Assembly (NCBI RefSeq): GCF_003934285.1
Contig: NZ_RQWJ01000006.1
Coordinates: 62,001 to 126,000, forward strand
From: Brevundimonas fluminis
Lineage (GTDB): Bacteria; Pseudomonadota; Alphaproteobacteria; Caulobacterales; Caulobacteraceae
DNA length: 64,000 nucleotides
Direction of reading: 5' to 3'
Shown: positions 25,318-33,907 of the stretch, piece by piece
Numbering within the stretch: position 1 is the first letter of the stretch
How the letters are laid out: each line of letters starts with the position of its first letter
Translations under genes and position numbers: made by a program
The notes under the pieces: generated by a model
Told to the model about the DNA's origin: nothing
Seen by the model: only the letters and a program-made list of their open reading frames with translations
Databases searched by the model: none

Positions 25318-26429
25318 AGGTTGAGCTCCAGGTAGATCAGGGCGAACACCGCATCCAGGAAGATGATCGCGAAGATCGCCTGCACCACCGCCGCCGTCAC
25401 GCGCCTGCCCAGGCTCTCGACGTCGCCGGCGACGGCCATGCCCTGCCGGCAGCCGATGGCGGCCACGACGAGGGCGAAGACGGGCGCCTTCGACAGCCCC
25501 ACCATCGCGTGCTGGAACATGTTCGGGTCGTCCTGCAGCCGCTGCATGAAGAAGGCCGGTCCCAGGTTCAACGAACTCCAGGTCACCAGCAGCCCCCCGA
25601 AGAGCCCCGCCAGCATGGCCGCGAAGGTCAGCAGCGGAAGCATCACCAGCAGCGCGGCCAGCCTCGGGATGACCAAGGCCTGGAAGGCGTTGACCCCCAT
25701 GACCTGCATGGCGTCGATCTCCTGGTTCATGCGCATCGCGCCGACCTCGGCGGCGAAGGCCGACGCGCTGCGGCCGGCCAGCAGCACGGCGGTGATCACC
25801 ACCGCGAACTCGCGCAGCACCGACACCCCGATCAGCTGCACGGCGAACACGCCGGCCCCGAACTGGGTCAGCAGGTCGACGCCCAGGAAGGCCACGACCG
25901 CACCGATGAAGAAGTTCGTGACCATGATGATCGGCAGGGCGTCCAGCCCGGAGCGCTCCGCCTGGCTGACCCAGGCGGCCCAGCGGATGCGCCCCGGATG
26001 CTTCAGCGCCGAGCCGGTCGCCGCGATCAATCGTCCGAGAAAGGCCAGCGACAGCGTCGCCTCGGCTGCGAAGTCGTATACCCCGTGGCCGATCTTGGCG
26101 AAGGTCCGCGTGACCGGGTCCGCCCTGCGCGGCGGCGGGACGCTCTGCCGCTCCAGCTTCTCGACAAGCGCATAGATGCGCCCGGCTTCCGGACGCGCCT
26201 TCCATGCGGCCTTGCCCAGACCCCCGACGCCGCCCTGCACCAGCGCCAGCGCCCCCGCCGTGTCGAACTTCTGCAGATCGGTCAGGTCGATGCGCGCCAC
26301 CTTGCGGCCCGCGACGGCGTCCTGCAGCCGACGGCCTGTGCGGCCCAGCGAGGTGGTGGTCCAGTCGCCGGACAGGCTGAGCACGGCGCCGTCGCCCTTC
26401 TCCTCTACCTGGAAGTCCGCTCTCGCCAT
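25314..26429 (-). CDS. MlaE-family permease with N-terminal STAS-like domain
   Basis: A 371-residue protein. Residues 1 to about 95 form a STAS/anti-sigma-antagonist-like domain (SLSGDWTTTSL, then IDLTDLQKFDTAGALAL) that in other bacteria is a separate MlaB-like protein. Residues about 140-371 are the MlaE permease with five or six helices, including FFIGAVVAFLGV and the EVGAMRMNQEIDAMQVMG coupling loop that contacts the ATPase. It is the first gene of the operon, which is complete: permease, ATPase, MCE protein, lipoprotein. The system is likely to maintain outer-membrane lipid asymmetry. Confidence 0.92.
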   Translation of the reverse strand: MARADFQVEEKGDGAVLSLSGDWTTTSLGRTGRRLQDAVAGRKVARIDLTDLQKFDTAGALALVQGGVGGLGKAAWKARPEAGRIYALVEKLERQSVPPPRRADPVTRTFAKIGHGVYDFAAEATLSLAFLGRLIAATGSALKHPGRIRWAAWVSQAERSGLDALPIIMVTNFFIGAVVAFLGVDLLTQFGAGVFAVQLIGVSVLREFAVVITAVLLAGRSASAFAAEVGAMRMNQEIDAMQVMGVNAFQALVIPRLAALLVMLPLLTFAAMLAGLFGGLLVTWSSLNLGPAFFMQRLQDDPNMFQHAMVGLSKAPVFALVVAAIGCRQGMAVAGDVESLGRRVTAAVVQAIFAIIFLDAVFALIYLELNL

Positions 26430-26480
26430 GTCCCCTGCTTAAACGGAGCCGTGGCGGCTGACCACCGCCGTAAACTCCCG

Positions 26481-27401
26481 TCAGGACAGGAAGTTCAGCA
26501 GGGAGACCTGACGCAGCTGGTTGATCACCTGGGCCGAGGCCTGCATCGCGACCTGCGACAGCTCCAGGTCCGTCAACGCCTGGGCCAGATCGGCGTCGGT
26601 GCGCTCGGACACCAGCGCCTCCAGCGCGTCGCGCTGGTCCTGCTGGGCTTTCAGCACGTTGTCGACGCGGTTCTGCACCGCGCCGTTCCGGGCCGCCAGA
26701 TTGGTCACCCCCTCGCGCGCGGAATCCAGCCGCGACAGCATGCCGGTCAGGAAGTCGCGCGTGGCGTCGTCCATGTCGCCGGCGATCGGCGTCGTCTCGT
26801 GCCGCCGCTGGATCTCGTGAAAGATGCGGAACAGCTCGCTGCCCACGTCGTCGGCGAGGAAGCCCGTCTCCAGCGCCGTCCCTTCGTCCAGCCGCGACAC
26901 CTGGACCAGGCCGTCGTTGACGAAGCCCGTGTCCGGATCGGCCAGGGCTGACAGCTCCGCCAGGGTCCGTGGCGTCACCGGAGCCTCGGAAGACGCTCCG
27001 CCGGAGAAGAGATAACGCCCCTGGTGCCGCGTGTTCAGCCCGTCCAGCGCGATCTGGAACTGGCCCTGCAGCTCCAGCATCAGACCGTCGACGCGTCCGG
27101 CCGCCAGCGCTCCGGCGATCGCCTCGCGCGCGCCGCCCGCCCCGTCCGCCACCCGGTTCAGGGCCAGGTTCTGGCTGGCCAACCGCCCGGCCGCCGCCTT
27201 GCCCGCTTCGATGAATCCGGCGATGCGGCTCTGCGCGGACTTCAGCGCCGTCAGCGATTCCGAGCCGCGCCCGAAGCCGACCAGATCGGTGGCGTTCTTC
27301 TGCGTCGACACCCGCTGCTGCGCCTCCTGCGAGCGCACCTGCGCGCCCATCAGATCCAGCAGCGCCGACTGGTAGTTTCCGAACGTCGAGACCCGCATCA
27401 C
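26481..27401 (-). CDS. flgL: Flagellar hook-filament junction protein FlgL (HAP3)
   Basis: A 306-residue protein. The N-terminus MMRVSTFGNYQSALLDLM and the helical C-terminus ending VINQLRQVSLLNFLS are the D0 coiled-coil ends shared by FlgL and flagellins. It lies immediately after flgK with a 4-nt overlap. It joins the hook to the filament outside the cell and is exported by the flagellar type III apparatus, so no signal peptide is expected or seen. Confidence 0.9.
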   Translation of the reverse strand: MMRVSTFGNYQSALLDLMGAQVRSQEAQQRVSTQKNATDLVGFGRGSESLTALKSAQSRIAGFIEAGKAAAGRLASQNLALNRVADGAGGAREAIAGALAAGRVDGLMLELQGQFQIALDGLNTRHQGRYLFSGGASSEAPVTPRTLAELSALADPDTGFVNDGLVQVSRLDEGTALETGFLADDVGSELFRIFHEIQRRHETTPIAGDMDDATRDFLTGMLSRLDSAREGVTNLAARNGAVQNRVDNVLKAQQDQRDALEALVSERTDADLAQALTDLELSQVAMQASAQVINQLRQVSLLNFLS

Positions 27402-29512
27402 ACGATCCCCAGGAGCACGTCGTAAAGGTCCTTGGCCGCCTGGATCAGGCGCGCCGAGGCGTTGAAGGCCTGCTGATAGGTGGTCATCAGCACCAGTTCC
27501 TCGTCCAGGTTGACGCCCTCATGGGCGCGCTGGCGCGAGAAGGCCTCGGAATGCAGGGCCGCCGAACTCTCGGCGCGCGATTTCGCCACCGCCGCGCGGC
27601 CGCCGACGTCGCCGGCCAGTTCCGACGCGTACCGCGACACCGACGAGGCGCCGCCCACGGATTCGCCCGCCGGGTCGAACACCGTCGAGCCCTGCCCGGC
27701 GTCGGCCAGCGCCAGCCCGCCGCGCCCGTCCCCCGACACGAAGGCGCGACCCCCGACGATCGTTGCGTAATCCGCCCGCGCCAGTCCCAGCAAAGCCGGA
27801 TTGCGCGCGATGTCGGTCCTCAGGGCGAAGCCGTCGGCGCGCGAAGCCCTCACGCCGCCGCCGATGCCGAACATCTCGGTCATCGACGTGCCCGAGGCCG
27901 ACTGGCTGGTCCGGTCCTCCAGCACCGAGAGCTTCGCGGGCGGCGTGGTCGAGCCCACGAAGGTGAGCGAGCCGTCGCCGTTCAGACGGAAGGCGCCGTG
28001 CCCGCCGACTCCCGTGACCGGGTCGTTCAGGGCGTTCAGCAGGTCCGTCATCGTGCCGCCCGGCACGGTGACCTCCACGTCCCGCAGGCGGGCGCCGGTC
28101 TCGCCCGTCAGCCGGAGCTTCAGCGTCTGCCCGGCGGGAAAGCCGTGTGGCGACGTCGCGCCCAGCCCCGTCGCGTACAGGGCCGGCCGGTCCGTCGTGA
28201 TCAGGTCGTTCAGGCCGAAGAAGTGCGACAGCCCCATGCCCTGCTTGCGGGCGGGCGACGCTGGATCGTCGACCACCGCCGCGCCCCGCCCGGCCGCCGC
28301 CGTGATGCTCAGCCGGCCGTCCACGAAGCTGGCCGCGCCGCTCGCGCCCAGCTTGGCGTTCAGTTCCACCAGAAAGCCGGACAGCGGGACCGTGTCGCCG
28401 TTCACCGAGACGTTTCCCGCCCCGTCGAACGCCAGCGCCACGCGCGTCTGCACCACCCCGCTCGCGTCGGTGATCAGGACGGCCGTGTTCCCGCTGAACC
28501 CGGTCAGGGCCGTGTCCAGCGCCTGCCCCACGTTGCGCCCGCTCAGGGTCTGCGGCGCCGGCACGGAGGTGTTGGCGTTGTGCGCGCGGTTCAGTTCGTC
28601 GGCGGCGCGCGTCAGCAGCTCGGCCAGCCGCTCCGCCGCCTGCGGCGCATCCTCGTCGCGCAGCTCCACCAGTCCCTTGATCTCGCCCGACGTGATCCCG
28701 TCCAGCAGCGGCCGCTTCTGGCCGCGCGGTTCGGTGACCCAGATCTCGTTGAAGCTGGACTCGGCGTTGACCACCCCCGCGCGCGCGTAGTCCAGCGTCG
28801 CGAACCCGTCCCCGGCGAGCAGGGCGCCGCCGTTGGTGCGGATCGACACCCCGCCGACGTTCCGCTGCGATACCCGGACGTCGAGGATGCCGGACAGTTC
28901 GTCGATCAGCCTGGCCTGCGCCGCCTCGGCGCCCGATGCGTCCTCGTTCACGACCGTGGCCTTGGCGATCTGGACGTTCAGCGCCTCGATCTGCTGCAGC
29001 AGGCCGTTGGCCCGGTCCACCGCGCTCTTGATGCGGCCGTCCGCATCCTCGCGAACCGACTGGATCTGGCGCGAGATGCGCGCGCCCTCGTCGAAGAGGC
29101 TCTGGATGCCGAAGATCGCGGCCTGTCGAGCGGGCGACGACGCCGGATCCTCCGCCGTGGCGGCGAAGGCCGAGAACATCTCGTCGACCTGGGCGAAGAA
29201 CCCCGAGGTCCCGCCCGGATCGCCGAACAGGCCCTGGATGCGGTCGAACAGCTCGTGCCTGACGCCCTGGCGCTGGGCTTCGGCCGACGCCGACATGGTC
29301 GCCGCCTGAAGGAAGCGGTCGGTCGCCAGCCGGACCCGCGTCACCTCGACGCCGACGCCGATGCCCTGGCTGATCAGCGAACTTTGCTCGGCGACCTTGC
29401 GGACGTAGCCGGGCGTATTGACGTTGGCGACGTTGTCCGAAACGACGCGCAACTGCATCTGCGCCGCGGTCAGGCCCGACTGGCCGGCGTTCATGATCAA
29501 GTTCAGCGACAC
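27398..29512 (-). CDS. flgK: Flagellar hook-associated protein FlgK (HAP1)
   Basis: A 704-residue protein. The start (ATG at 29512) is followed by LNLIMNAGQSGLTAAQMQLR and DNVANVNTPGYVRK, the rod/hook/HAP N-terminal signature. The end has LVLMTTYQQAFNASARLIQAAKDLYDVLLG, the matching C-terminal helix. The middle is Gly/Ala-rich and variable. It forms the first layer of the hook-filament junction. Transcription probably begins in the divergent region shared with fliK. Confidence 0.93.
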   Translation of the reverse strand: MSLNLIMNAGQSGLTAAQMQLRVVSDNVANVNTPGYVRKVAEQSSLISQGIGVGVEVTRVRLATDRFLQAATMSASAEAQRQGVRHELFDRIQGLFGDPGGTSGFFAQVDEMFSAFAATAEDPASSPARQAAIFGIQSLFDEGARISRQIQSVREDADGRIKSAVDRANGLLQQIEALNVQIAKATVVNEDASGAEAAQARLIDELSGILDVRVSQRNVGGVSIRTNGGALLAGDGFATLDYARAGVVNAESSFNEIWVTEPRGQKRPLLDGITSGEIKGLVELRDEDAPQAAERLAELLTRAADELNRAHNANTSVPAPQTLSGRNVGQALDTALTGFSGNTAVLITDASGVVQTRVALAFDGAGNVSVNGDTVPLSGFLVELNAKLGASGAASFVDGRLSITAAAGRGAAVVDDPASPARKQGMGLSHFFGLNDLITTDRPALYATGLGATSPHGFPAGQTLKLRLTGETGARLRDVEVTVPGGTMTDLLNALNDPVTGVGGHGAFRLNGDGSLTFVGSTTPPAKLSVLEDRTSQSASGTSMTEMFGIGGGVRASRADGFALRTDIARNPALLGLARADYATIVGGRAFVSGDGRGGLALADAGQGSTVFDPAGESVGGASSVSRYASELAGDVGGRAAVAKSRAESSAALHSEAFSRQRAHEGVNLDEELVLMTTYQQAFNASARLIQAAKDLYDVLLGIV

Positions 29513-29679
29513 GGGCGCGCCTCCCCGGTGGGCAAAGCCTGCATCCGGACGCGCGGAATTTGCCGCCCGGCCTCGAAGGCCAAGTCACTGATAAGTCTGG
29601 AGTGTCGGTCGAGGCGCACGGTCATGGCGAACGAGACGCGCAAGGACCGGACCAATCCGGACCCGGCGGCCGGCGCCGG

Positions 29680-29693
29680 GCAAAAACCGGTCC
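29680..29693 (-). promoter_or_regulatory. Candidate sigma-54 promoter for flgKL
   Basis: Read on the minus strand, GG is followed by ten bases ending in TTTTT and then GC, giving the GG-N10-GC spacing with a T-rich -12 element. The -24 box (CGGACC) is weak. It would give a leader of about 155 nt to flgK. The region 29513-29870 also holds an AT-rich stretch around 29750-29775 that could bend or bind IHF. Tentative. Confidence 0.35.
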
Positions 29694-29791
29694 GGGCGCG
29701 GCAGATTTGGCCGCAAGTCGAGGCCGGCATGACGGCCGCAGAGGGGCATGTTTCTTACATAAAACAGTGACTTGATCGCCAAAGTGCGGAC

Positions 29792-29806
29792 TGGCCCGGA
29801 GCTTGC
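29792..29806 (+). promoter_or_regulatory. Sigma-54 promoter upstream of fliK
   Basis: TGGCCCGGAGCTTGC matches the -24/-12 consensus (TGGC, N spacing, TTGC) with the exact GG-N10-GC spacing. Transcription would start near 29818, about 53 nt before the fliK ATG. Sigma-54 drives hook-stage flagellar genes in Caulobacter, so the position makes sense. Confidence 0.65.
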
Positions 29807-29870
29807 GCCGGCGGCTCCCGACCTTTGGGCGCAGCAGGCGCCGCCGTTCCCCACCCTTTCCCGGTGCCCG

Positions 29871-31166
29871 ATGCTCGCCCAGAGCCTGTTCGCCCTCGCC
29901 GTTCCCGCCGCGCCCCAGGCCGGCGACGCGCCCGCCGCCCCGGCGGACGGCGCGTTCGGCCGTCTGGTCGACATGGCCACGCGGGCGGTGGAGGCCGGCG
30001 GGCCCGCGCCGACCGGGGGGCCGGCCGCGCCCGCCTCCACCAAGGCTCCGACCGACGGAACCGGACCCCAGATCCTGCCGGGCGTCGACCATCCGTCCGC
30101 GACGCCGAAACACGCCGGCCCGCCGCGCCCGGAGGTCCTCCCGGTCGACGTCGGCCCGACCGACGACGCGACGCCCGGGCCCGAGATCCTGCCCGCCGAA
30201 TCCGATCAGGGGGGCGGTCAGGGGCCCGCCTTTGATCCGAAGGCCGCCGGGAAGGACGGCGGGGCCCGCCCGGAGGTCCTGCCCCGGGACGTCGGTCCGG
30301 ACTCGCCACCTCGTCCCGAGATCCTGCCCCTCGACGTCGGGCCCGTTCCGCAGGGCAGCGCGAGGAGCGTCGCTCCCGAGCCGCTGCCGACTGCCCCCGC
30401 GCCCGCGGCCGCCGTCGCCGCCGGCGCACTGCAGACGGCGGTCCGCCCGGCGGACGCCGACGCCACGCCCGCCGGAGGCGGAGAGCCTCTCTCCGACCCG
30501 GGCGGCCCGGCGGCCGAGGCTCCGGTTCCGCCCCCGCCGTCGGCGGCGGACGCCGCCACGTCCACGCCCCAGCCCGCTCGCCCCGCCGGCACGCAGGCCT
30601 CTCCAGGGGCCGCCGCGGCCGAGGCTGCGCGCTTCGACGCCCCGGCGCCCGGCCCGGGCGCCGAATCGGCCCCCGCTTCGGCCCCGGACGCCGCCGCCCC
30701 TTCTGCAGAGGCGCCCGCCTTCTCCCTCTCCCGCGTCGCCCACGAGACTCTCGCCGATCTGAGCGCCCAGATCGTGAAGCGGCTGGAGGGCAAGTACACC
30801 CGCTTCGAAATGGCCCTCACGCCCGAGGACCTGGGCCGGGTCGACGTCAGTCTCGAGATGGGCGAGGACGGCAGCCTGACCGCGCGTCTGGCCTTCGACA
30901 CTCCGGCCGCCGCCGCCGAGATGCGCGCCCAGGTCGACCAGCTGCGCCGTCAGCTCGAACAGGCCGGCTTCCAGCTGGCCCGCGACGCGCTGGAGTTCTC
31001 CCACCGCGACGGCTCGGCCCAGCAGCGGCAGGACCACTTCGAGCGCCGTCAGAACCGCGCCTTCGCCGCCGCACGCGACCTGGCCGACCGGACCGAGGCC
31101 GCGCCGCTGATCAACCTGTCCCTCTCTCTCGGATCGGCGCGTGACCGCGTCGACGTGAAGGTCTGA
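29871..31166 (+). CDS. fliK: Flagellar hook-length control protein FliK
   Basis: About 431 residues. Residues 1 to about 290 are Pro/Ala-rich and disordered, and hold five copies of a motif (PEVLPxDVGP and variants QILPGVD, PEILPAES, PEILPLDVGP) between residues about 64 and 160. The C-terminal domain (about 295-370) has the FliK core: FEMALTPEDLGRVDVSLEM, then LRRQLEQAGFQLA. FliK measures hook length and switches export from hook to filament proteins. The ATG at 29871 is preferred because an in-frame ATG at 29772 lies upstream of the sigma-54 promoter. Confidence 0.85.
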   Translation: MLAQSLFALAVPAAPQAGDAPAAPADGAFGRLVDMATRAVEAGGPAPTGGPAAPASTKAPTDGTGPQILPGVDHPSATPKHAGPPRPEVLPVDVGPTDDATPGPEILPAESDQGGGQGPAFDPKAAGKDGGARPEVLPRDVGPDSPPRPEILPLDVGPVPQGSARSVAPEPLPTAPAPAAAVAAGALQTAVRPADADATPAGGGEPLSDPGGPAAEAPVPPPPSAADAATSTPQPARPAGTQASPGAAAAEAARFDAPAPGPGAESAPASAPDAAAPSAEAPAFSLSRVAHETLADLSAQIVKRLEGKYTRFEMALTPEDLGRVDVSLEMGEDGSLTARLAFDTPAAAAEMRAQVDQLRRQLEQAGFQLARDALEFSHRDGSAQQRQDHFERRQNRAFAAARDLADRTEAAPLINLSLSLGSARDRVDVKV

Positions 31167-31170
31167 ATCC

Positions 31171-31884
31171 ATGGTCGACGCCGTCACCACAGCGAACCAG
31201 GCCGGGGGGCGCATCGGCGCCTCCTCGGCCCTGCTCACGCAGAATTTCGAAACCTTCCTCGCCCTTCTCACCGCCCAGCTGAAGAACCAGGACCCCCTGT
31301 CCCCGGTGGATTCCAACGAGTTCACCGGTCAGCTGACGCAGATGGCGGGCGTCGAGCAGCAGCTGCTGACCAACGACCTCCTGACGGCCATCCTGGAAGG
31401 CCAGGGCGGCGCCGGGCTGACGGGCGCCACCAGCTACATCGGCCGCGACGCCACCGCGGTCTGGTCGGCCGTCAAGGCGACGGACGGCAAGGCGACCTGG
31501 AGCTATGAACTGGCGTCCGACGCCGCCTCGGCCAAGCTGCAGGTGCTGGATTCCTCGGGCCGCGTGGTCCACGAGGTCGATGCCCTCGGGAGGGGCGTCG
31601 GCGTCCACGACTTCACCTGGACCGGCGGTCAGGACGGTCAGGTCTACACCCTGAAGGTCGCCGCCACGAACACCGCCGGCGAGGCCGTGCAGTCCCAGGT
31701 TCTGGTCCGGGGCCGCGTCACCGGCGTCGAGATGTACGACGGCCAGCCCTACCTGACGATCGGCGCGTCGATCCTGCCCCTGTCGGCCGTGATCGCGGTC
31801 GAGGAAGCCCGCGCCGCGGTCGAGGAACCCGAAGCCCAGGCTTCGATCCTCTCCGCTCTCAATCCCATGAAATTGTTCTCGTAA
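31171..31884 (+). CDS. flgD: Flagellar hook-capping protein FlgD
   Basis: A 237-residue protein. The N-terminal FlgD signature is FLALLTAQLKNQDPLSPVDSNEFTGQLTQMAGVEQQL (residues about 29-65; only the hallmark part is distinctive). The C-terminal half is a Tudor/FlgD-Ig-like beta domain (VHDFTWTGGQDGQVYTLKV). It caps the growing hook and is lost afterwards. It begins 4 nt after fliK, in the same operon. Confidence 0.93.
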   Translation: MVDAVTTANQAGGRIGASSALLTQNFETFLALLTAQLKNQDPLSPVDSNEFTGQLTQMAGVEQQLLTNDLLTAILEGQGGAGLTGATSYIGRDATAVWSAVKATDGKATWSYELASDAASAKLQVLDSSGRVVHEVDALGRGVGVHDFTWTGGQDGQVYTLKVAATNTAGEAVQSQVLVRGRVTGVEMYDGQPYLTIGASILPLSAVIAVEEARAAVEEPEAQASILSALNPMKLFS

Positions 31885-31896
31885 CGGAGCCGCGCC

Positions 31897-33351
31897 ATGT
31901 CCATCAACAGCGCCCTTCTCGCCGGCGTGTCCGGTCTGACCGCCAACTCGGCCGCCCTCGCGGCCATCTCCCAGAACATCGCGAACGTGAACACGGTCGG
32001 CTACAAGCGCACGGCCGGCGAGTTCCAGACCGTGATCAACAGCCAGTCGCAGGGCGCGGGCTATTCCGCCGGCGGCGTCCTGTCGACCGCGCGCCACTAC
32101 ACCAGCCAGAACGGCCAGCTGCAGCGCACCACCTCCTCCACCGACCTCGGCATCGCCGGTCAGGGCTTCTTCGTCGTCACGGAGAAGGCGGAGAACCTCG
32201 AAGTCACCGACAGCCGCCTGTTCACCCGCGCGGGCGCCTTCCGCGTCGACAACCTCGGCTACCTCAAGAACACGGCGGGCCTTTACCTGCAGGGCTGGCC
32301 GGTCGACGCCGAGGGCAACATCACCACCGACCCGTCGGACCTGAACCGTCTGCGCACCATCAACGTCGGCTCGGTCGGCGGCACGGCGGAAGCGACCACC
32401 CGCATCCAGCTGAACGCGAACATCCGTTCCAGCCAGACCGTCTCGGCCGAGGCGACCGCCGCCGCCGCGACGCCTCCGGGCGCGGACGCCTATGATCCCC
32501 TGACGAACTCCATGGCCATGTGGGACCCGGAAACCGGCGCCGGCGTGAAGCCGGACTTCGAGCTGACCATCCCGGTCTCCGACTCCAAGGGCGGCCAGCG
32601 CACCATCGCCATCTCCTTCCTGAAGAGCACCACGCCCAACCAGTGGTACTCGGAGATCCGTGCCGTGCCGGCGGGGGACGTCGTCTCCGGCGCCGGTCTG
32701 GCCAACGGCCAGATCAAGACCGGTCTGGTCGCCTTCACCCAGGACGGCCGTCTCGACGTCGACGCCATGGCCGCACTCGGCGCCCAGGCCCTGTTCGCCG
32801 ATCCTTCGGTCGCCTCCCTGACCTTCGGCTCGTCCGACTCGGCCGCGCCCGGAGCCGGTCAGGTGAACTGGGCCGCGGGGCTCGGCATCGACGACCAGAC
32901 CCTCAGCTTCGACCTGACCGCGGCCACCGGCGGCCTGACCCAGTACGACAGCGCCTCGGTGGTGCAGGCCGTGCTGACCAACGGCACCGCCTTCGGCAAC
33001 CTCTCCGAGGTCAAGATCGACGAGACCGGCTTCGTCACGGCCATCTTCGACAACGGCGTGACCCGCCGCATCGCCCAGATCGCGATCGCCACCTTCCCCA
33101 GCCCCGACGCCCTGCTGCAGTCCAGCGGCAACGCCTACCGGGTCAGCCAGGGGTCCGGCACCTACAATCTGAAGACCGCCGGGTCTGGCGGCGCCGGGAC
33201 CATCGGCTCCTCCCAGCTGGAGGCCTCGACCGTCGACCTCTCGGCCGAGTTCACGGGCCTGATCACGACCCAGCGGGCCTATTCCGCCTCGTCCAAGATC
33301 ATCACCACGGCCGACGAAATGCTGGCCGAGCTGATCAGCATCAAGCGCTGA
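31897..33351 (+). CDS. flgE: Flagellar hook protein FlgE
   Basis: A 484-residue protein. The N-terminus SINSALLAGVSGLTANSAAL with ISQNIANVNTVGYKR is the hook/rod signature. The C-terminus has SAEFTGLITTQRAYSASSKIITTADEML, the matching D0 helix. The variable middle (residues about 190-400) is Ala/Gly/Thr-rich. The protein polymerises into the universal joint. A CGGAG element lies upstream of the ATG. sciP follows 162 bp downstream. Confidence 0.94.
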   Translation: MSINSALLAGVSGLTANSAALAAISQNIANVNTVGYKRTAGEFQTVINSQSQGAGYSAGGVLSTARHYTSQNGQLQRTTSSTDLGIAGQGFFVVTEKAENLEVTDSRLFTRAGAFRVDNLGYLKNTAGLYLQGWPVDAEGNITTDPSDLNRLRTINVGSVGGTAEATTRIQLNANIRSSQTVSAEATAAAATPPGADAYDPLTNSMAMWDPETGAGVKPDFELTIPVSDSKGGQRTIAISFLKSTTPNQWYSEIRAVPAGDVVSGAGLANGQIKTGLVAFTQDGRLDVDAMAALGAQALFADPSVASLTFGSSDSAAPGAGQVNWAAGLGIDDQTLSFDLTAATGGLTQYDSASVVQAVLTNGTAFGNLSEVKIDETGFVTAIFDNGVTRRIAQIAIATFPSPDALLQSSGNAYRVSQGSGTYNLKTAGSGGAGTIGSSQLEASTVDLSAEFTGLITTQRAYSASSKIITTADEMLAELISIKR

Positions 33352-33407
33352 TCGGCGGTCTGAGGGGGGAGGATGAGCCGTCCGGAGATCATGAACGAAG
33401 GCTCCCG

Positions 33408-33422
33408 CCGACCGTCGGTCGG
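33408..33422 (+). terminator. Short perfect hairpin after flgE
   Basis: CCGACC (33408-33413) pairs with GGTCGG (33417-33422) around GTC. It lies 57 bp after the flgE stop and 24 bp before the CtrA box. It may end the fliK-flgE transcript or be an operator. No T-run. Confidence 0.35.
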
Positions 33423-33445
33423 TAAGGGCTCCTTCACCACGCCGC

Positions 33446-33460
33446 TTAAACGGCCCTTAG
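33446..33460 (+). promoter_or_regulatory. CtrA-box-like site upstream of sciP
   Basis: TTAA, seven bases, TTAG: one mismatch from the full CtrA consensus TTAA-N7-TTAA. It is 54 bp before the sciP ATG. In Caulobacter sciP is switched on by CtrA late in the cell cycle, and SciP then blocks CtrA-dependent promoters, so the site fits that loop. Confidence 0.65.
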
Positions 33461-33513
33461 CGGCGCCGGTGTCATGGTCCGCCCGTGATGGTTGGTGAAT
33501 GAGGCAAAAGCCC

Positions 33514-33798
33514 ATGCTGCAAGAGCGTAGAGTCAACAGCAAAGGCGAGCAGTACGTGGTCGGCCCGACGGGCACGCCGCTGACGCTGCGCGACCTGCCC
33601 CCGGCGAACACGGACCGCTGGGTCATCCGTCGCAAGGCGGAGGTGGTGGCGGCCGTTCGCGGCGGACTTCTGTCCATCGACGACGCCCTGAACCGCTACG
33701 GCCTCACCGCCGAAGAGTTTTCCGCCTGGCAGCAGTCCATCGACAAGTGGGGCATGCAGGGTCTGCGCACGACCCGTATTCAGCACTACCGCTCGTAA
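33514..33798 (+). CDS. sciP: SciP, small CtrA inhibitory protein (DUF1153)
   Basis: A 94-residue basic protein. The sequence [18 protein letters not shown], then [20 protein letters not shown] and a helix-turn-helix-like segment ([14 protein letters not shown]), is the DUF1153/SciP pattern. In Caulobacter SciP binds CtrA and DNA and stops CtrA from activating its targets in swarmer cells. The position after flgE matches my memory of the Caulobacter order. The ATG at 33514 gives the family's usual length; an ATG five codons upstream is possible. A strong palindrome follows the gene. Confidence 0.93.
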   Translation: MLQERRVNSKGEQYVVGPTGTPLTLRDLPPANTDRWVIRRKAEVVAAVRGGLLSIDDALNRYGLTAEEFSAWQQSIDKWGMQGLRTTRIQHYRS

Positions 33799-33824
33799 AC
33801 CCTCCCCCCTCCCTACGAGCCGAA

Positions 33825-33860
33825 CCGAGGGCCGCCGACGTCGACGTCGGCGGCCCTCGG
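33825..33860. repeat. 36-bp perfect palindrome after sciP
   Basis: Two 18-bp arms meet at GTC|GAC with no mismatch (arm from CCGAGGGCC to CGACGTC). As RNA it would form a very stable hairpin and could end sciP transcription, but no T-run follows. As DNA it could be a cruciform or a binding site. It lies between sciP and mnmA, 26 bp after the sciP stop. Confidence 0.85.
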
Positions 33861-33907
33861 CGCGTCCGGCCTCGAAAAGACGCGCATTACGCACTAAATG
33901 GCGCGCC

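Noticed and set aside
29624-29770. A 48-codon plus-strand frame (MANETRKDRTN...) between flgK and fliK
   Set aside because: It overlaps the likely flgKL promoter, has a weak SD, a low-complexity Ala/Pro centre and no visible family; the region is better explained as regulatory.
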